Positions 33,714 through 42,317 of a stretch of DNA of 64,000 nucleotides are shown here, in pieces. Below the pieces are notes generated by a model, which saw only the letters and a program-made list of their open reading frames with translations, was not told where the DNA came from and made no database searches. Made by a program: the position numbers and the translations under genes. This DNA is from Erysipelotrichaceae bacterium (GTDB lineage Bacteria; Bacillota_I; Bacilli_A; Erysipelotrichales; Erysipelotrichaceae): NCBI GenBank assembly GCA_003543215.1, contig DPJD01000001.1, positions 864,924-928,923 of the forward strand, in the 5' to 3' direction. Numbering within the stretch: position 1 is the first letter of the stretch; each line of letters opens with the position of its first letter.

Positions 33714-34209
33714 AGACTTTTAAACGTTTTAAGACTTGTGCACTCAAGGTACCCGTAACCATTCCCGTTGGAACAGAACTGAACCAAAGGAGCGGTAACC
33801 AATAGATCATCATCACCGTATCATTGATGAACATCAAGACTAGGATCTGACCCAAACCATGAAAGGCACTGGATGCGACACTCAACCCTACTGGACTGAG
33901 TTTTGATTTCTTATACAAGACAATGGTGATGAAGGTACTTAGAATCACCCCGCCCATGGACAACCAGAAGCCCGTCCCAAAGATGATGCCGCGCAATAAG
34001 GATGCAATGATCACACGCATCAAATTAAGCATGATCATCGATTTGATGTCGAAAAGAAACATGGTGATCAAACCGAGAATGTTGGCTAAACCCAATTTCA
34101 CACCAGGAATCGGAATGGGTAAAGAAGGTTCGATCATATGCATCAGAATGCTCATCGCCAACAACATCGTGATCAAGGTCAAACGTCGGGTTGGACTGTG
34201 CTTCTTCAT
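33712..34209 (-). CDS. Gx transporter family / heptaprenyl-PP synthase component I-like membrane protein
   Basis: A 165-residue protein with five predicted helices and the motif EPSLPIPIPGVKLGLANILGL, characteristic of the Gx transporter family (older name heptaprenyl diphosphate synthase component I). These resemble ECF-type substrate-binding membrane proteins. It is coupled by a 4-nt overlap to a NusG-domain-II protein. In my memory the EetB and EetA proteins of the Listeria extracellular electron transfer locus belong to these two families; this link is inference. Confidence 0.8.
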   Translation of the reverse strand: MKKHSPTRRLTLITMLLAMSILMHMIEPSLPIPIPGVKLGLANILGLITMFLFDIKSMIMLNLMRVIIASLLRGIIFGTGFWLSMGGVILSTFITIVLYKKSKLSPVGLSVASSAFHGLGQILVLMFINDTVMMIYWLPLLWFSSVPTGMVTGTLSAQVLKRLKV

Positions 34210-34586
34210 TGGATCACACTATCCTCTCCGTTGGGATCTTCCTCACTGTTTTGAATCATCACAACGATGTGATTGGGTAGACACACAATCGGCACATTGG
34301 CGTATTGGACCCAGCCTTGGATTGAACAGAGATGGTACGGGGAGGTTTCTTTTTCAACCCGTACACGACCACTTTCGACCTCGATGAAAACTTCGCCCAA
34401 GGTACCTTGGACGATATAAGTATCATCGATCTTCATATCGATGCGTAAGATTTCTTTATCCTTATAACTCACGACCGCAACGGTTTGATCAGAAGTCGTG
34501 CTTCGTACAAACCATTCCATCGTGCCATATAAGAGTAAGGACGAAATCAAGATCATAATGATTAAGATTTTGTCCTGTCGATTCAT
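34206..34586 (-). CDS. NusG domain II-like membrane-anchored protein
   Basis: About 126 residues: one N-terminal helix (ILIIMILISSLLLYGTMEW), then an extracytoplasmic NusG domain II-like beta domain (KEILRIDMKIDDTYIVQGTLGEVFIEVESGRVRV to CSIQGWVQYANVPIVCLPNHIVVMI) with two Cys that could pair. It always appears with Gx transporters in the loci I know. I chose MNRQDK (1 nt after the glpK stop); a start at 34598 inside glpK is possible. Function unknown, perhaps flavin or redox cofactor handling at the membrane. Confidence 0.75.
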   Translation of the reverse strand: MNRQDKILIIMILISSLLLYGTMEWFVRSTTSDQTVAVVSYKDKEILRIDMKIDDTYIVQGTLGEVFIEVESGRVRVEKETSPYHLCSIQGWVQYANVPIVCLPNHIVVMIQNSEEDPNGEDSVIQ

Positions 34587-34587
34587 A

Positions 34588-36078
34588 CTAAAGGTCATTA
34601 AATTTCAAAACCGCCTTGATTGCGTGTTTCCACTGTTCTAGGATATCACTTTGTTCCGTTTTTAGCATATTCGGTTTAAATAATTTTTCACTACGCCACT
34701 TTGCCATAAGTTCTTGTTCATCCTTAAACATGCCCATTGCCAAACCTGCCAATAAGAATGCGCCTAAGGCTGTGGTTTCTGCAATCACTGGACGAATGAC
34801 ATCCACACCGAGAATCCCTGCTTGGTACTGCATTAGATAGTCATTTTTACTGGCACCACCATCGACTTGGAGCTTGGTCAATTTGATGTAAGAATCTTCC
34901 TGCATGGCTTGAACAACATCATAGGTCTGCAAAGCTAAAGATTCCAAGGTTGCCCTTACGATGTGAGCATCGGTTGTGCCACGGGTCAAACCAAAGATCG
35001 CACCCTTGGCATCACTTTGCCAATAAGGCGCACCTAAACCGACAAATGCAGGCACTACGACAACACCATCTGAAGTTGATACAGATAAAGCCTTATTTTC
35101 ACATTCTAAAGAACTCTCAATGAAATGCAAACCATCGCGTAACCATTGAATGGCAGCACCTGCGATGAAAACAGAACCCTCCAAAGCATAATTGATCTTC
35201 CCATTGCGACGCCATGCGATGGTCGTCAATAAACCATTCTTCGACTCAATTTTCTTATCACCGGTGTTCATCAACAAAAAACATCCCGTTCCATAGGTAT
35301 TCTTTACATCCCCTGCTTCTAAACACAGCTGACCAAATAAGGCCGCTTGTTGGTCACCAACCAAAGAAGCGATGGGAATCGCGTGACCAAACCATGAAGC
35401 ATCACATTCCGCCAAAGAACCTGCGGTATCTACGATCTTCGGCAACATATTAATAGGAATGTTCCAAATATCTAGGAGTTTTGGATCCCACTCACATTTT
35501 TCAATATTCATAAGCAAAGTACGCGACGCATTCGTCACGTCGGTCACAAAATCTTTTCCCATGGACAAATGATGAACCAACCAGGTATCCACGGTTCCAA
35601 ATGCAAGTTCCCCTGCTTCGGCACGTTTTTGTCCATCCTCGATCTCATCCAAGATGAAACGGATCTTACTTGCGGAGAAATAGGAGTCAATGACTAAACC
35701 TGTTTTCTTTTTAATGAAAGGTTCAAAACCCTTTGTTTTCAAATCTTCACAATAAAAAGACGATTGACGCGATTGCCATACAATGGCTGGATAAACCGCC
35801 TTCCCTGTTGCTTTATCCCAAACAATGGTCGTCTCACGTTGATTGGTGATGGCAAAGGCTAAAACATCCTTCGCATCAAGCTTGGCATCACGAAGGGTTT
35901 CACGAATCACTGTGATGACAGAATCAATGATTTCTTGAGGATCTTGTTCAACCCAACCAGGATTGGGATAATAGGCCTTGATGGGCACTTGATGACTAGC
36001 GATGACATTCAAATCGGCATCAAACAACATGGCTCTGGAACTGCTGGTTCCCTGATCGATGGCACAAATATAGGACAT
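34588..36078 (-). CDS. glpK: Glycerol kinase
   Basis: A 496-residue FGGY kinase that makes glycerol 3-phosphate. Start MSYICAIDQGTSSSRAML with AGGAGGA ahead of ATG 36078. Family motifs are TNQRETTIVWD, YFSASKIRFILDE, GDQQAALFGQ and GGASKNDYLMQYQA. The loop that carries the PTS-phosphorylated His in enterococcal and Bacillus GlpK (around YHFYG) reads ASWFG here, so that activation seems absent. No glpF or glpD is adjacent; it is joined to an arginase and the Gx/NusG-II pair, an unusual set. Confidence 0.95.
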   Translation of the reverse strand: MSYICAIDQGTSSSRAMLFDADLNVIASHQVPIKAYYPNPGWVEQDPQEIIDSVITVIRETLRDAKLDAKDVLAFAITNQRETTIVWDKATGKAVYPAIVWQSRQSSFYCEDLKTKGFEPFIKKKTGLVIDSYFSASKIRFILDEIEDGQKRAEAGELAFGTVDTWLVHHLSMGKDFVTDVTNASRTLLMNIEKCEWDPKLLDIWNIPINMLPKIVDTAGSLAECDASWFGHAIPIASLVGDQQAALFGQLCLEAGDVKNTYGTGCFLLMNTGDKKIESKNGLLTTIAWRRNGKINYALEGSVFIAGAAIQWLRDGLHFIESSLECENKALSVSTSDGVVVVPAFVGLGAPYWQSDAKGAIFGLTRGTTDAHIVRATLESLALQTYDVVQAMQEDSYIKLTKLQVDGGASKNDYLMQYQAGILGVDVIRPVIAETTALGAFLLAGLAMGMFKDEQELMAKWRSEKLFKPNMLKTEQSDILEQWKHAIKAVLKFNDL

Positions 36079-36079
36079 A

Positions 36080-36919
36080 CTAGTTCCTCCTGAGTTGCGT
36101 TTCCAAAAGCTTGGCAATTGCTTGTATTAGATATAATGTATCCAAATTAGGATCTCGCGTCGGATTGTATTCGACGATGTCCATTGAACTGATGTTATCG
36201 AGACTTAAGACAGCTTCAAGTAGAGGCAGGATTTCCTCTGAGACAAAACCACCTCGTACGGGAGTGTTGACACCTGGATAATGCATGGGATCCATACTAT
36301 CACAGTCAAATGAAACATGAAGATGCTTCGCTTGTCTTGCAAAAAGCATCACTTCATTTTGCATCCATTCAAGACCTTGTTTACGGATTTCTTCCATCGT
36401 CAGCCAACGAACACCCCACTGTTTCATGAGGGCTTCTTCCGCATCATCCAAGGAACGGATGCCGATCAATAAGATGTTTTTAGAATCAACAGCTTGATCC
36501 ACTAACTTGGTAAGCGCAGGATGGCCATGACCTTGGACAACCGCCAAAGGCATACCATGGATCCGTTTGGAATCACTCGATTCCTCCGTATTGCAATCGC
36601 CGTGTGCATCGATCCACAAAACAGCATGTTCCGCTTGTGCGACACCTGTGATCGAACCAATGGCTAAAGCATGATCGCCACCAAAAACCAAAGGAAATTC
36701 ACCGCGATCGTAAGCTTCTTTCACACTTTTCTTAAGATGTTCATTCAAATCAACGACCGCATCCAAATAAAGAGGATCTTGATTCTTAATGAGTTTTTCG
36801 TCTAAACGGACGACGTCATCCATCGGTATGTGTTTCTGAAGTGCATCAATGGCGAATTGACCTCCTTCGATGTCACAACCTTCTTTAAGGACGACCCCGA
36901 TTTTGCGTATTGTTTTCAT
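36080..36919 (-). CDS. rocF: Arginase family hydrolase
   Basis: A 279-residue ureohydrolase with the dimanganese ligands in FGGDHALAIGS, WIDAHGDCN and SFDCDSMDP. It probably hydrolyses arginine to ornithine and urea, although agmatinase or formimidoglutamase activity cannot be excluded. The stop lies 1 nt before the glpK start and contributes to its ribosome site region, so the two are coupled. Arginase fits a protein-fermenting lifestyle. Confidence 0.85.
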   Translation of the reverse strand: MKTIRKIGVVLKEGCDIEGGQFAIDALQKHIPMDDVVRLDEKLIKNQDPLYLDAVVDLNEHLKKSVKEAYDRGEFPLVFGGDHALAIGSITGVAQAEHAVLWIDAHGDCNTEESSDSKRIHGMPLAVVQGHGHPALTKLVDQAVDSKNILLIGIRSLDDAEEALMKQWGVRWLTMEEIRKQGLEWMQNEVMLFARQAKHLHVSFDCDSMDPMHYPGVNTPVRGGFVSEEILPLLEAVLSLDNISSMDIVEYNPTRDPNLDTLYLIQAIAKLLETQLRRN

Positions 36920-36965
36920 AACAGTTATTATAAAGCCGCTACTCTAAATGAGCAACCAATGCAAT

Positions 36966-36990
36966 AAAAAAGAACAGATAAATCTGTTCT
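36966..36990 (-). terminator. Terminator of the osmC-ktrB-ktrA unit
   Basis: Minus-strand AGAACAGA-TTTA-TCTGTTCT then TTTTT, overlapping the ktrA stop. Confidence 0.88.
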
Positions 36991-37657
36991 AAATCTTTCC
37001 TTGATACTCAAGTTCTTCAAACTTGTCATTATCCACAATAACCAACAAAGTATCTTCTTGGTGAATCACATAGTCTGCCGTGATGCCAAAATTCAATTTC
37101 GAGTTTGGAGTTTCACGAACACCCAACACATTGACACCAAATTTAGCACGTAAATCAAGCTTGATCAATGATTTGCCAACCCAATCATGGGGTGCGGATA
37201 ATTCCATCATGGAGTAATCTTCATCTATATCGACCATATCGATGATATTTTGACTCATCAAAGACTTCGCGACACGCTCGCCCATTTCCTTTTCAGGTCG
37301 AACGACACGGTCCGCCCCTACTTTTAATAGGATCTGCATGTATACTTTGTTTTTCGCTTTTGCCATGATGAAAGGAACACCTAATTCTTTGAGATGCAAA
37401 ACCGCCATGACCGATGCTTCAAGCTTACTGCCCGTCGCAATGACCGCCACATCCACATCTTCAACCCCAATGGAACGTAATTGATCGATATCGGTAAAAT
37501 CTGCTTGTACGGCTTGTGTGACAAAATCACTGACGCGATCGACACAAGAAATGTCCGTATCGATGCCAATGACATCATATCCATACTCACTTAATGTTTT
37601 AGCCATGGTGGAACCGAAAATTCCTAATCCCAGAATAGCAAATGATTTACGTTTCAT
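36989..37657 (-). CDS. ktrA: Potassium uptake regulator KtrA
   Basis: A 222-residue cytoplasmic RCK protein: Rossmann N-domain (KSFAILGLGIFGSTMAKTL, GxGxxG with later Asp in GIDTD) and a RCK_C domain (SAPHDWVGKSLIKLDLRAKF). It binds ATP/ADP and c-di-AMP in known homologues and gates KtrB. ATG 37657 lies 5 nt after the ktrB stop; a TTG at 37669 overlapping ktrB is an alternative start. Confidence 0.93.
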   Translation of the reverse strand: MKRKSFAILGLGIFGSTMAKTLSEYGYDVIGIDTDISCVDRVSDFVTQAVQADFTDIDQLRSIGVEDVDVAVIATGSKLEASVMAVLHLKELGVPFIMAKAKNKVYMQILLKVGADRVVRPEKEMGERVAKSLMSQNIIDMVDIDEDYSMMELSAPHDWVGKSLIKLDLRAKFGVNVLGVRETPNSKLNFGITADYVIHQEDTLLVIVDNDKFEELEYQGKI

Positions 37658-37661
37658 GTTT

Positions 37662-39050
37662 TTAACCAATCAAGATATCCCCAACAGGATAACTCAATTC
37701 ATGTCCTTTCCTTAGACCACTGCGATTGACCGACAACATCAAGGTCAAAGGTCCAATACGTCCTAAATACATCAATAGAATGATAATCACTTTCCCTACA
37801 GAACTCAAGCCTGAAGTGATGCCCATCGATAAACCGACCGTTGCGATCGCAGACACTGCTTCAAAGCTGATGGATAAGAAATCAAATGATTCCGTTAAAT
37901 TCAAGAAGATGATGCCTATGGTTACCGTCGTCAACAACATGAATGCGACAACGAAAGCTTTTCGAAAGTGTTCACGTGGAATGCGTCGATTAAAGACGAT
38001 CAATTCTTTATGCCCGCGTAATTCGGCTGTAATCATTAGAATCATGATTGCAAAAGTAGTCGTCTTGATCCCCCCTGCTGTACCACCGGGAGATCCCCCA
38101 ATGAACATCAGAATGATGATCACAAACAAACTCGCACTTTTCATCAACGCCATGTTTAGGGTTGCGAAACCTGCGGTACGGGTCGTCACGGATTGAAAGA
38201 GTGAAGACATCATTTTATCCGGTAAAGATAAGAGTCCGATGGTGGTAGGATTGCCATACTCAGCCACAAAGATGATCAGAGCACCTCCAAAAATCAAAAC
38301 AATGGATGTGGTGATTGCAATCTTAGTGTGAACCTTGAAATGTTTGATGATATAGTTCAAGGTATATTTACCCTTCAACAACGACTTAGAGCCTTGTGAG
38401 ATATCAAACCAAACACCGAAACCCAAGCCCCCTACCACGATTAGAAACATAACCGTGAAATTGACCAAAGGATCGGAGACATAGGCTTGAAGGCTTACGG
38501 CACCCAAGGTATCCAAGCCCGCATTACAGAATGCGGAAACAGCTGTAAACAAGGCGGTAAATAAGCCTTGATTGACGCCAAAGATCGGTATGAAACGAAA
38601 CGATAAAAGCACGAAACCAATGGTTTCAAAGAACAAGGTATATTTCATGATCGATCGAATAAAATGATTGAAATCATGAAGATCGAAATAGTTCACAGCC
38701 TCATTCAAGGCTAAGCGATTCGAAATGGATAACTTTCCGGATAAGAAAATAACGAATAAAGCAATCAAAGTCATAAGTCCTAGACCACCAATCTGAATAA
38801 TGATCAAGATGACCCATAAACCAAATTGAGTATATTGATTCACAATGATGACTGTGGTCAAACCCGTCACACAAACGGCAGAAACAACAGTGAACAAGTG
38901 ATCAATCAAGGGTGTTCCAGCAATTTTATTGCTTATTGGTAAGGATAACAAAAAAGTCCCAACGAGAATAACAAGTGCGAAGCTCAATGCTATTTGTTGG
39001 GCTGGGTTTAATTTATATCGAATTTTACGTTTAATTCTCTTAAAGCTCAT
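37662..39050 (-). CDS. ktrB: Potassium channel-like transporter KtrB
   Basis: A 462-residue Trk/Ktr membrane subunit with four membrane-pore-membrane repeats. Visible selectivity-filter segments are AVCVTGLTTV, AFCNAGLDTLG, TRTAGFATLN and AIATVGLSMGIT, and the pore helix insert GGSPGGTAGGIKTTT. It imports K+ (with Na+ in Bacillus). It overlaps the OsmC gene by 11 nt and is followed by ktrA. Confidence 0.94.
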   Translation of the reverse strand: MSFKRIKRKIRYKLNPAQQIALSFALVILVGTFLLSLPISNKIAGTPLIDHLFTVVSAVCVTGLTTVIIVNQYTQFGLWVILIIIQIGGLGLMTLIALFVIFLSGKLSISNRLALNEAVNYFDLHDFNHFIRSIMKYTLFFETIGFVLLSFRFIPIFGVNQGLFTALFTAVSAFCNAGLDTLGAVSLQAYVSDPLVNFTVMFLIVVGGLGFGVWFDISQGSKSLLKGKYTLNYIIKHFKVHTKIAITTSIVLIFGGALIIFVAEYGNPTTIGLLSLPDKMMSSLFQSVTTRTAGFATLNMALMKSASLFVIIILMFIGGSPGGTAGGIKTTTFAIMILMITAELRGHKELIVFNRRIPREHFRKAFVVAFMLLTTVTIGIIFLNLTESFDFLSISFEAVSAIATVGLSMGITSGLSSVGKVIIILLMYLGRIGPLTLMLSVNRSGLRKGHELSYPVGDILIG

Positions 39051-39447
39051 GATCTTTAAAGATGACCTCGGTTTTCATATTGGCAACTTGTGCCAAGGTA
39101 TTGTATACCGAACAGTATTTACACGCAAGTTCCATGGACTTGATGATTTGATCAGCCTTGGGGTGCGACGCAAAAGTAGCCGTCACAACGACTTCTTGAA
39201 GCATGGTGGGCACATCATCGCGCTTCTCACCTTTAACTTCATATTCGACACCTTCTATTTCAATCCGTTTCTTGATCAAAATATCCAGCAAGGTTGAATG
39301 TAGACAAGAAACCAAAGCTCCTTGTAATAAATCATACGGTTTTGCCTCATTTGGATTCACACCAATGGCAATCTCACCTTCTGCTAAATGCAAAGTCCCT
39401 TGAAAATTCTTCTTAAAGCTCAAATGAGCGCTAACGTGTTGTCCCAT
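39040..39447 (-). CDS. OsmC/Ohr family protein
   Basis: A 135-residue OsmC-fold protein with two conserved cysteines, LVSCLHSTLLDIL and LACKYCSVYNTL, in the positions of the peroxidatic and resolving residues. Such proteins reduce organic hydroperoxides or handle reactive sulfur. It is the first gene ahead of ktrBA and divergent from the FAD protein at 39544. The substrate cannot be told from sequence. Confidence 0.85.
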   Translation of the reverse strand: MGQHVSAHLSFKKNFQGTLHLAEGEIAIGVNPNEAKPYDLLQGALVSCLHSTLLDILIKKRIEIEGVEYEVKGEKRDDVPTMLQEVVVTATFASHPKADQIIKSMELACKYCSVYNTLAQVANMKTEVIFKDHEL

Positions 39448-39489
39448 GTGAATATTATGGTGCTTTCAATTTGGCTTGTCAAATCATCA

Positions 39490-39518
39490 TTGATTCATAC
39501 TCTAAATTAAGCTAAACT
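39490..39518 (+). promoter_or_regulatory. Promoter of the FAD-dependent protein gene
   Basis: TTGATT (39490-39495), 17-nt spacer, TAAACT (39513-39518), then a GGGAGG ribosome site before ATG 39544. Confidence 0.6.
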
Positions 39519-39543
39519 ATGCATGGTTAATCGGGAGGTAACG

Positions 39544-40929
39544 ATGGAAAAAGTAGATGTCATTATTATTGGTGGTGGAATCAGTGGTTTGATGGCTGCC
39601 CATCGCTTAAGCGAAAAGAAGCCTACATTAAAAATCGTTTTATTGGAAAAAGGTCAAGATATCTCACGACGCCTTTGCCCAATCATTGAAGGTAAAGTTC
39701 CTTCTTGCATCAACTGCCCTACCTGCGGCGTCATGGAAGGTTTAGCAGGTGCCGGTGCATTCTCAGATGGAAAATACATCATCTCAACAGAATACGGTGG
39801 CTGGTTGACCGATTTCTTACCCAAACCAACGGTATTCAATTACATAGAACAAGCGGATTCCATTTTGATCAAACATGGAGCCACAACAGAACGTTTTCAA
39901 CCTTCGGATGAATTAAAGACACTTTGTCTTCAACACGATCTTCACATGCAACAAGCACAGGTCAAGCATCTTGGAACGGATGCGAATTTCAAGACCATGG
40001 TCAAACTCATCGAAACAATCAAGGAACGTGTTCAAATCATCACCCAAGCTGAAGTCTTGGACGTGGATGGCGAACAAAAGATCGTCCACTATAAACACAA
40101 ACAAGCTGAACATGAACTGCAGGCCGATGCGATCATTTTTGCAGTAGGTCGTGCTGGCAGTCATTTCTTCAGTGCTTGGTGCAACAAAAACAACATTTCA
40201 CTCTTAAGCAATCAAGTCGATATCGGGGTTCGTGTCGAACTTCCCTATGCGGTGTGGAAACATTTCTCCTCTGTGATTTATGAGCCTAAGATTTGGTTCA
40301 GAAGTAAGCAATATGGAGATATCACCCGTATGTTTTGTTTCAATGAACGCGGCCATGTGGTCATGGAGAACACCAATGACATCTTAACGGTCAATGGTCA
40401 TGCCTTCAAAGAAGAAGCCAAGAAAACGGATAATTCAAACTTTGCATTGCTTTCTACGATAAAGTTCACGACACCCTTCAATGATCCAATTGACTATGCG
40501 CGACATGTGGCGCATTTAGGAAACCTCATCAGTGGGGGTTCTGTCTTGGTTCAGCGCTTGGGTGACCTCTTGCAAGGACGCAGAACAGACGATAAACGTT
40601 TGGCTCAGAATACGGTTCAACCAACTTTACGAGCGGTTGCGGGCGATTTATCACTCTGCATGCCAAAGCGTCAACTCGATAATATTATTGAGACCCTCTT
40701 TGCTTTAGATAAGATCGCACCTGGAACCGCAAACATGGATACCTTACTTTATGGGGTTGAATGTAAATATTACTCCGCGCGTCCAGATACCAAAGATTTT
40801 GAATTGATGAAATACAGAGATCTCTATGCGATTGGAGATGGGGCTGGCTTTACGCGTTCACTGTCACAAGCTGCAGCACATGGTTTATATGTAGCGGATC
40901 ACTTGCTAAAAAAGCTTGCGAGCGATTGA
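39544..40929 (+). CDS. FAD-dependent dehydrogenase of the COG2509 type
   Basis: A 461-residue soluble flavoprotein starting MEKVDVIIIGGGISGLMAAH (Rossmann GxGxxG) with a cysteine-rich segment CPIIEGKVPSCINCPTCG near residues 48-70 and a C-terminal FAD-binding region YAIGDGAGFTRSLSQAAAHG. The Cys cluster may bind a metal or cluster. Such proteins are widespread in anaerobes and uncharacterised. ATG 39544 has GGGAGGTAACG before it; the longer frame from 39523 has no ribosome site. It stands ahead of purA. Confidence 0.85.
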   Translation: MEKVDVIIIGGGISGLMAAHRLSEKKPTLKIVLLEKGQDISRRLCPIIEGKVPSCINCPTCGVMEGLAGAGAFSDGKYIISTEYGGWLTDFLPKPTVFNYIEQADSILIKHGATTERFQPSDELKTLCLQHDLHMQQAQVKHLGTDANFKTMVKLIETIKERVQIITQAEVLDVDGEQKIVHYKHKQAEHELQADAIIFAVGRAGSHFFSAWCNKNNISLLSNQVDIGVRVELPYAVWKHFSSVIYEPKIWFRSKQYGDITRMFCFNERGHVVMENTNDILTVNGHAFKEEAKKTDNSNFALLSTIKFTTPFNDPIDYARHVAHLGNLISGGSVLVQRLGDLLQGRRTDDKRLAQNTVQPTLRAVAGDLSLCMPKRQLDNIIETLFALDKIAPGTANMDTLLYGVECKYYSARPDTKDFELMKYRDLYAIGDGAGFTRSLSQAAAHGLYVADHLLKKLASD

Positions 40930-40993
40930 CATTGAATGGGATTCTTGATAGTTTTATAAGTGTCTAACGGACAGCACACGCTGTCCTTGTTTT
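40926..40993 (+). promoter_or_regulatory. purA promoter and hairpin leader
   Basis: A perfect TTGACA (40926-40931) overlaps the stop of the upstream gene, with weak -10 candidates near 40947-40954. A hairpin GGACAGC-ACAC-GCTGTCC (40969-40986) then TTGTTTT follows. The hairpin may terminate the upstream gene or, if the promoter is real, attenuate purA. Confidence 0.5.
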
Positions 40994-41011
40994 ATTTAAA
41001 GGAGCAAACAA

Positions 41012-42295
41012 ATGATCAAAGCTGTGGTAGGTGCAAATTGGGGCGATGAGGGTAAGGGTAAACTTACCGATGTATTCGCTAAAGAATCTGATATCGTCGT
41101 CCGTTTCCAAGGTGGAAACAATGCTGGTCATACGATCATCAATGACTATGGTAAATTCGCTTTGCATATGTTGCCTTCAGGTGTCTTTTATAACCATGTG
41201 ACCAACGTGATTGGTAATGGTGTTGCCTTGAATATTCCTGCTTTTATTAAGGAATTGAATGCGATTGTCGAGAAAGGTGTTCCGATGCCAAAGATCATCG
41301 TTTCGGACCGTGCCCAAATCGTCATGAGCTATCACGTTCTCTTTGATAAACTTGAAGAAGAACGTTTGGGTAAGGCTCAATTTGGTTCAACCAAGAGTGG
41401 TATCGCACCCTTTTATTCCGACAAATATGCCAAGATTGGGTTTCAAATCTCTGAATTGTTCGATGAAGCTTGGTTGGATGCTAAGTTAGATCGTATCTTA
41501 CCTGCCAAGAATGTCCTCTTGACGCATTTGTATCATGCGGAGCCTTTACGTAAGGAAGATGTTCTTGCGGAGTTGATTGAGTATCGCAATCTAATCTCAC
41601 CTTTCGTTCACGATACGGTTAAGTATTTCCAAACCGCTGTGGATGAGAAAAAAGTCATTCTCTTGGAAGGCCAATTGGGTGCTCTTCGTGATCCTGACTT
41701 TGGTATTTATCCTTATTCGACTTCCAGTTCGACTTTGGCGTTCTATGGTCCAATCGGTGCAGGTTTACCGCAACACATCGATGAAGTCTATGCCGTGACC
41801 AAAGCTTACTCAAGCAGTGTTGGGGCGGGGCCATTCGTATCCGAAATCTTCGAAGAAGAAGCTCAAGCACTCCGTATTCGTGGTGGTGATGCGGGTGAAT
41901 TTGGAGCCACAACCGGTCGCCCACGTCGTATGGGTTGGTTCGATGTTGTCGCAACCCGTTATGGTTGCCAAGTTCAAGGCGCGACCCATTTGGTTTTAAC
42001 CAATTTGGATGTCTTAGGTTACTTGGATGAAATCCCTGTCTGTGTCGCATATGAAACCGATGGCAAACGTCGCGATCATTTTCCAAACATCACACGTTTG
42101 GAAAACAGCAAACCCATCCTTGAAGTCTTCCCAGGTTGGAAGAGCGACATTTCACAGATTCGTAATTATGATGAATTGCCAGAACTCTGTAAAGCCTATG
42201 TGGATGCCTTGGAAAGCATGTTGAATGTACCCATCAGTTTGGTCTCCAACGGACCGAAACGTGAACAGATTCTGACACGCACACCTAAAATTTAA
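41012..42295 (+). CDS. purA: Adenylosuccinate synthase
   Basis: A 427-residue GTP-dependent enzyme joining IMP and aspartate in AMP synthesis. N-terminal GANWGDEGKGKLTD carries the catalytic Asp, NNAGHT the catalytic His, LEGQLGALRDPDFGIYPYSTSS replaces the usual EGAQ region with EGQLG, and GATTGRPRRMGWFD and the C-terminal GTP loop NGPKREQ are present. AAAGGAGC precedes the start. Normal length. Confidence 0.96.
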   Translation: MIKAVVGANWGDEGKGKLTDVFAKESDIVVRFQGGNNAGHTIINDYGKFALHMLPSGVFYNHVTNVIGNGVALNIPAFIKELNAIVEKGVPMPKIIVSDRAQIVMSYHVLFDKLEEERLGKAQFGSTKSGIAPFYSDKYAKIGFQISELFDEAWLDAKLDRILPAKNVLLTHLYHAEPLRKEDVLAELIEYRNLISPFVHDTVKYFQTAVDEKKVILLEGQLGALRDPDFGIYPYSTSSSTLAFYGPIGAGLPQHIDEVYAVTKAYSSSVGAGPFVSEIFEEEAQALRIRGGDAGEFGATTGRPRRMGWFDVVATRYGCQVQGATHLVLTNLDVLGYLDEIPVCVAYETDGKRRDHFPNITRLENSKPILEVFPGWKSDISQIRNYDELPELCKAYVDALESMLNVPISLVSNGPKREQILTRTPKI

Positions 42296-42317
42296 AACGG
42301 CACTCGCCGTTTTTTTA
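42294..42317. terminator. Bidirectional terminator between purA and cvpA
   Basis: AAAACGGC-ACTC-GCCGTTTTTTT. It serves purA on the plus strand and, with AAAA/TTTT pairing, probably the convergent CvpA gene. Confidence 0.85.
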
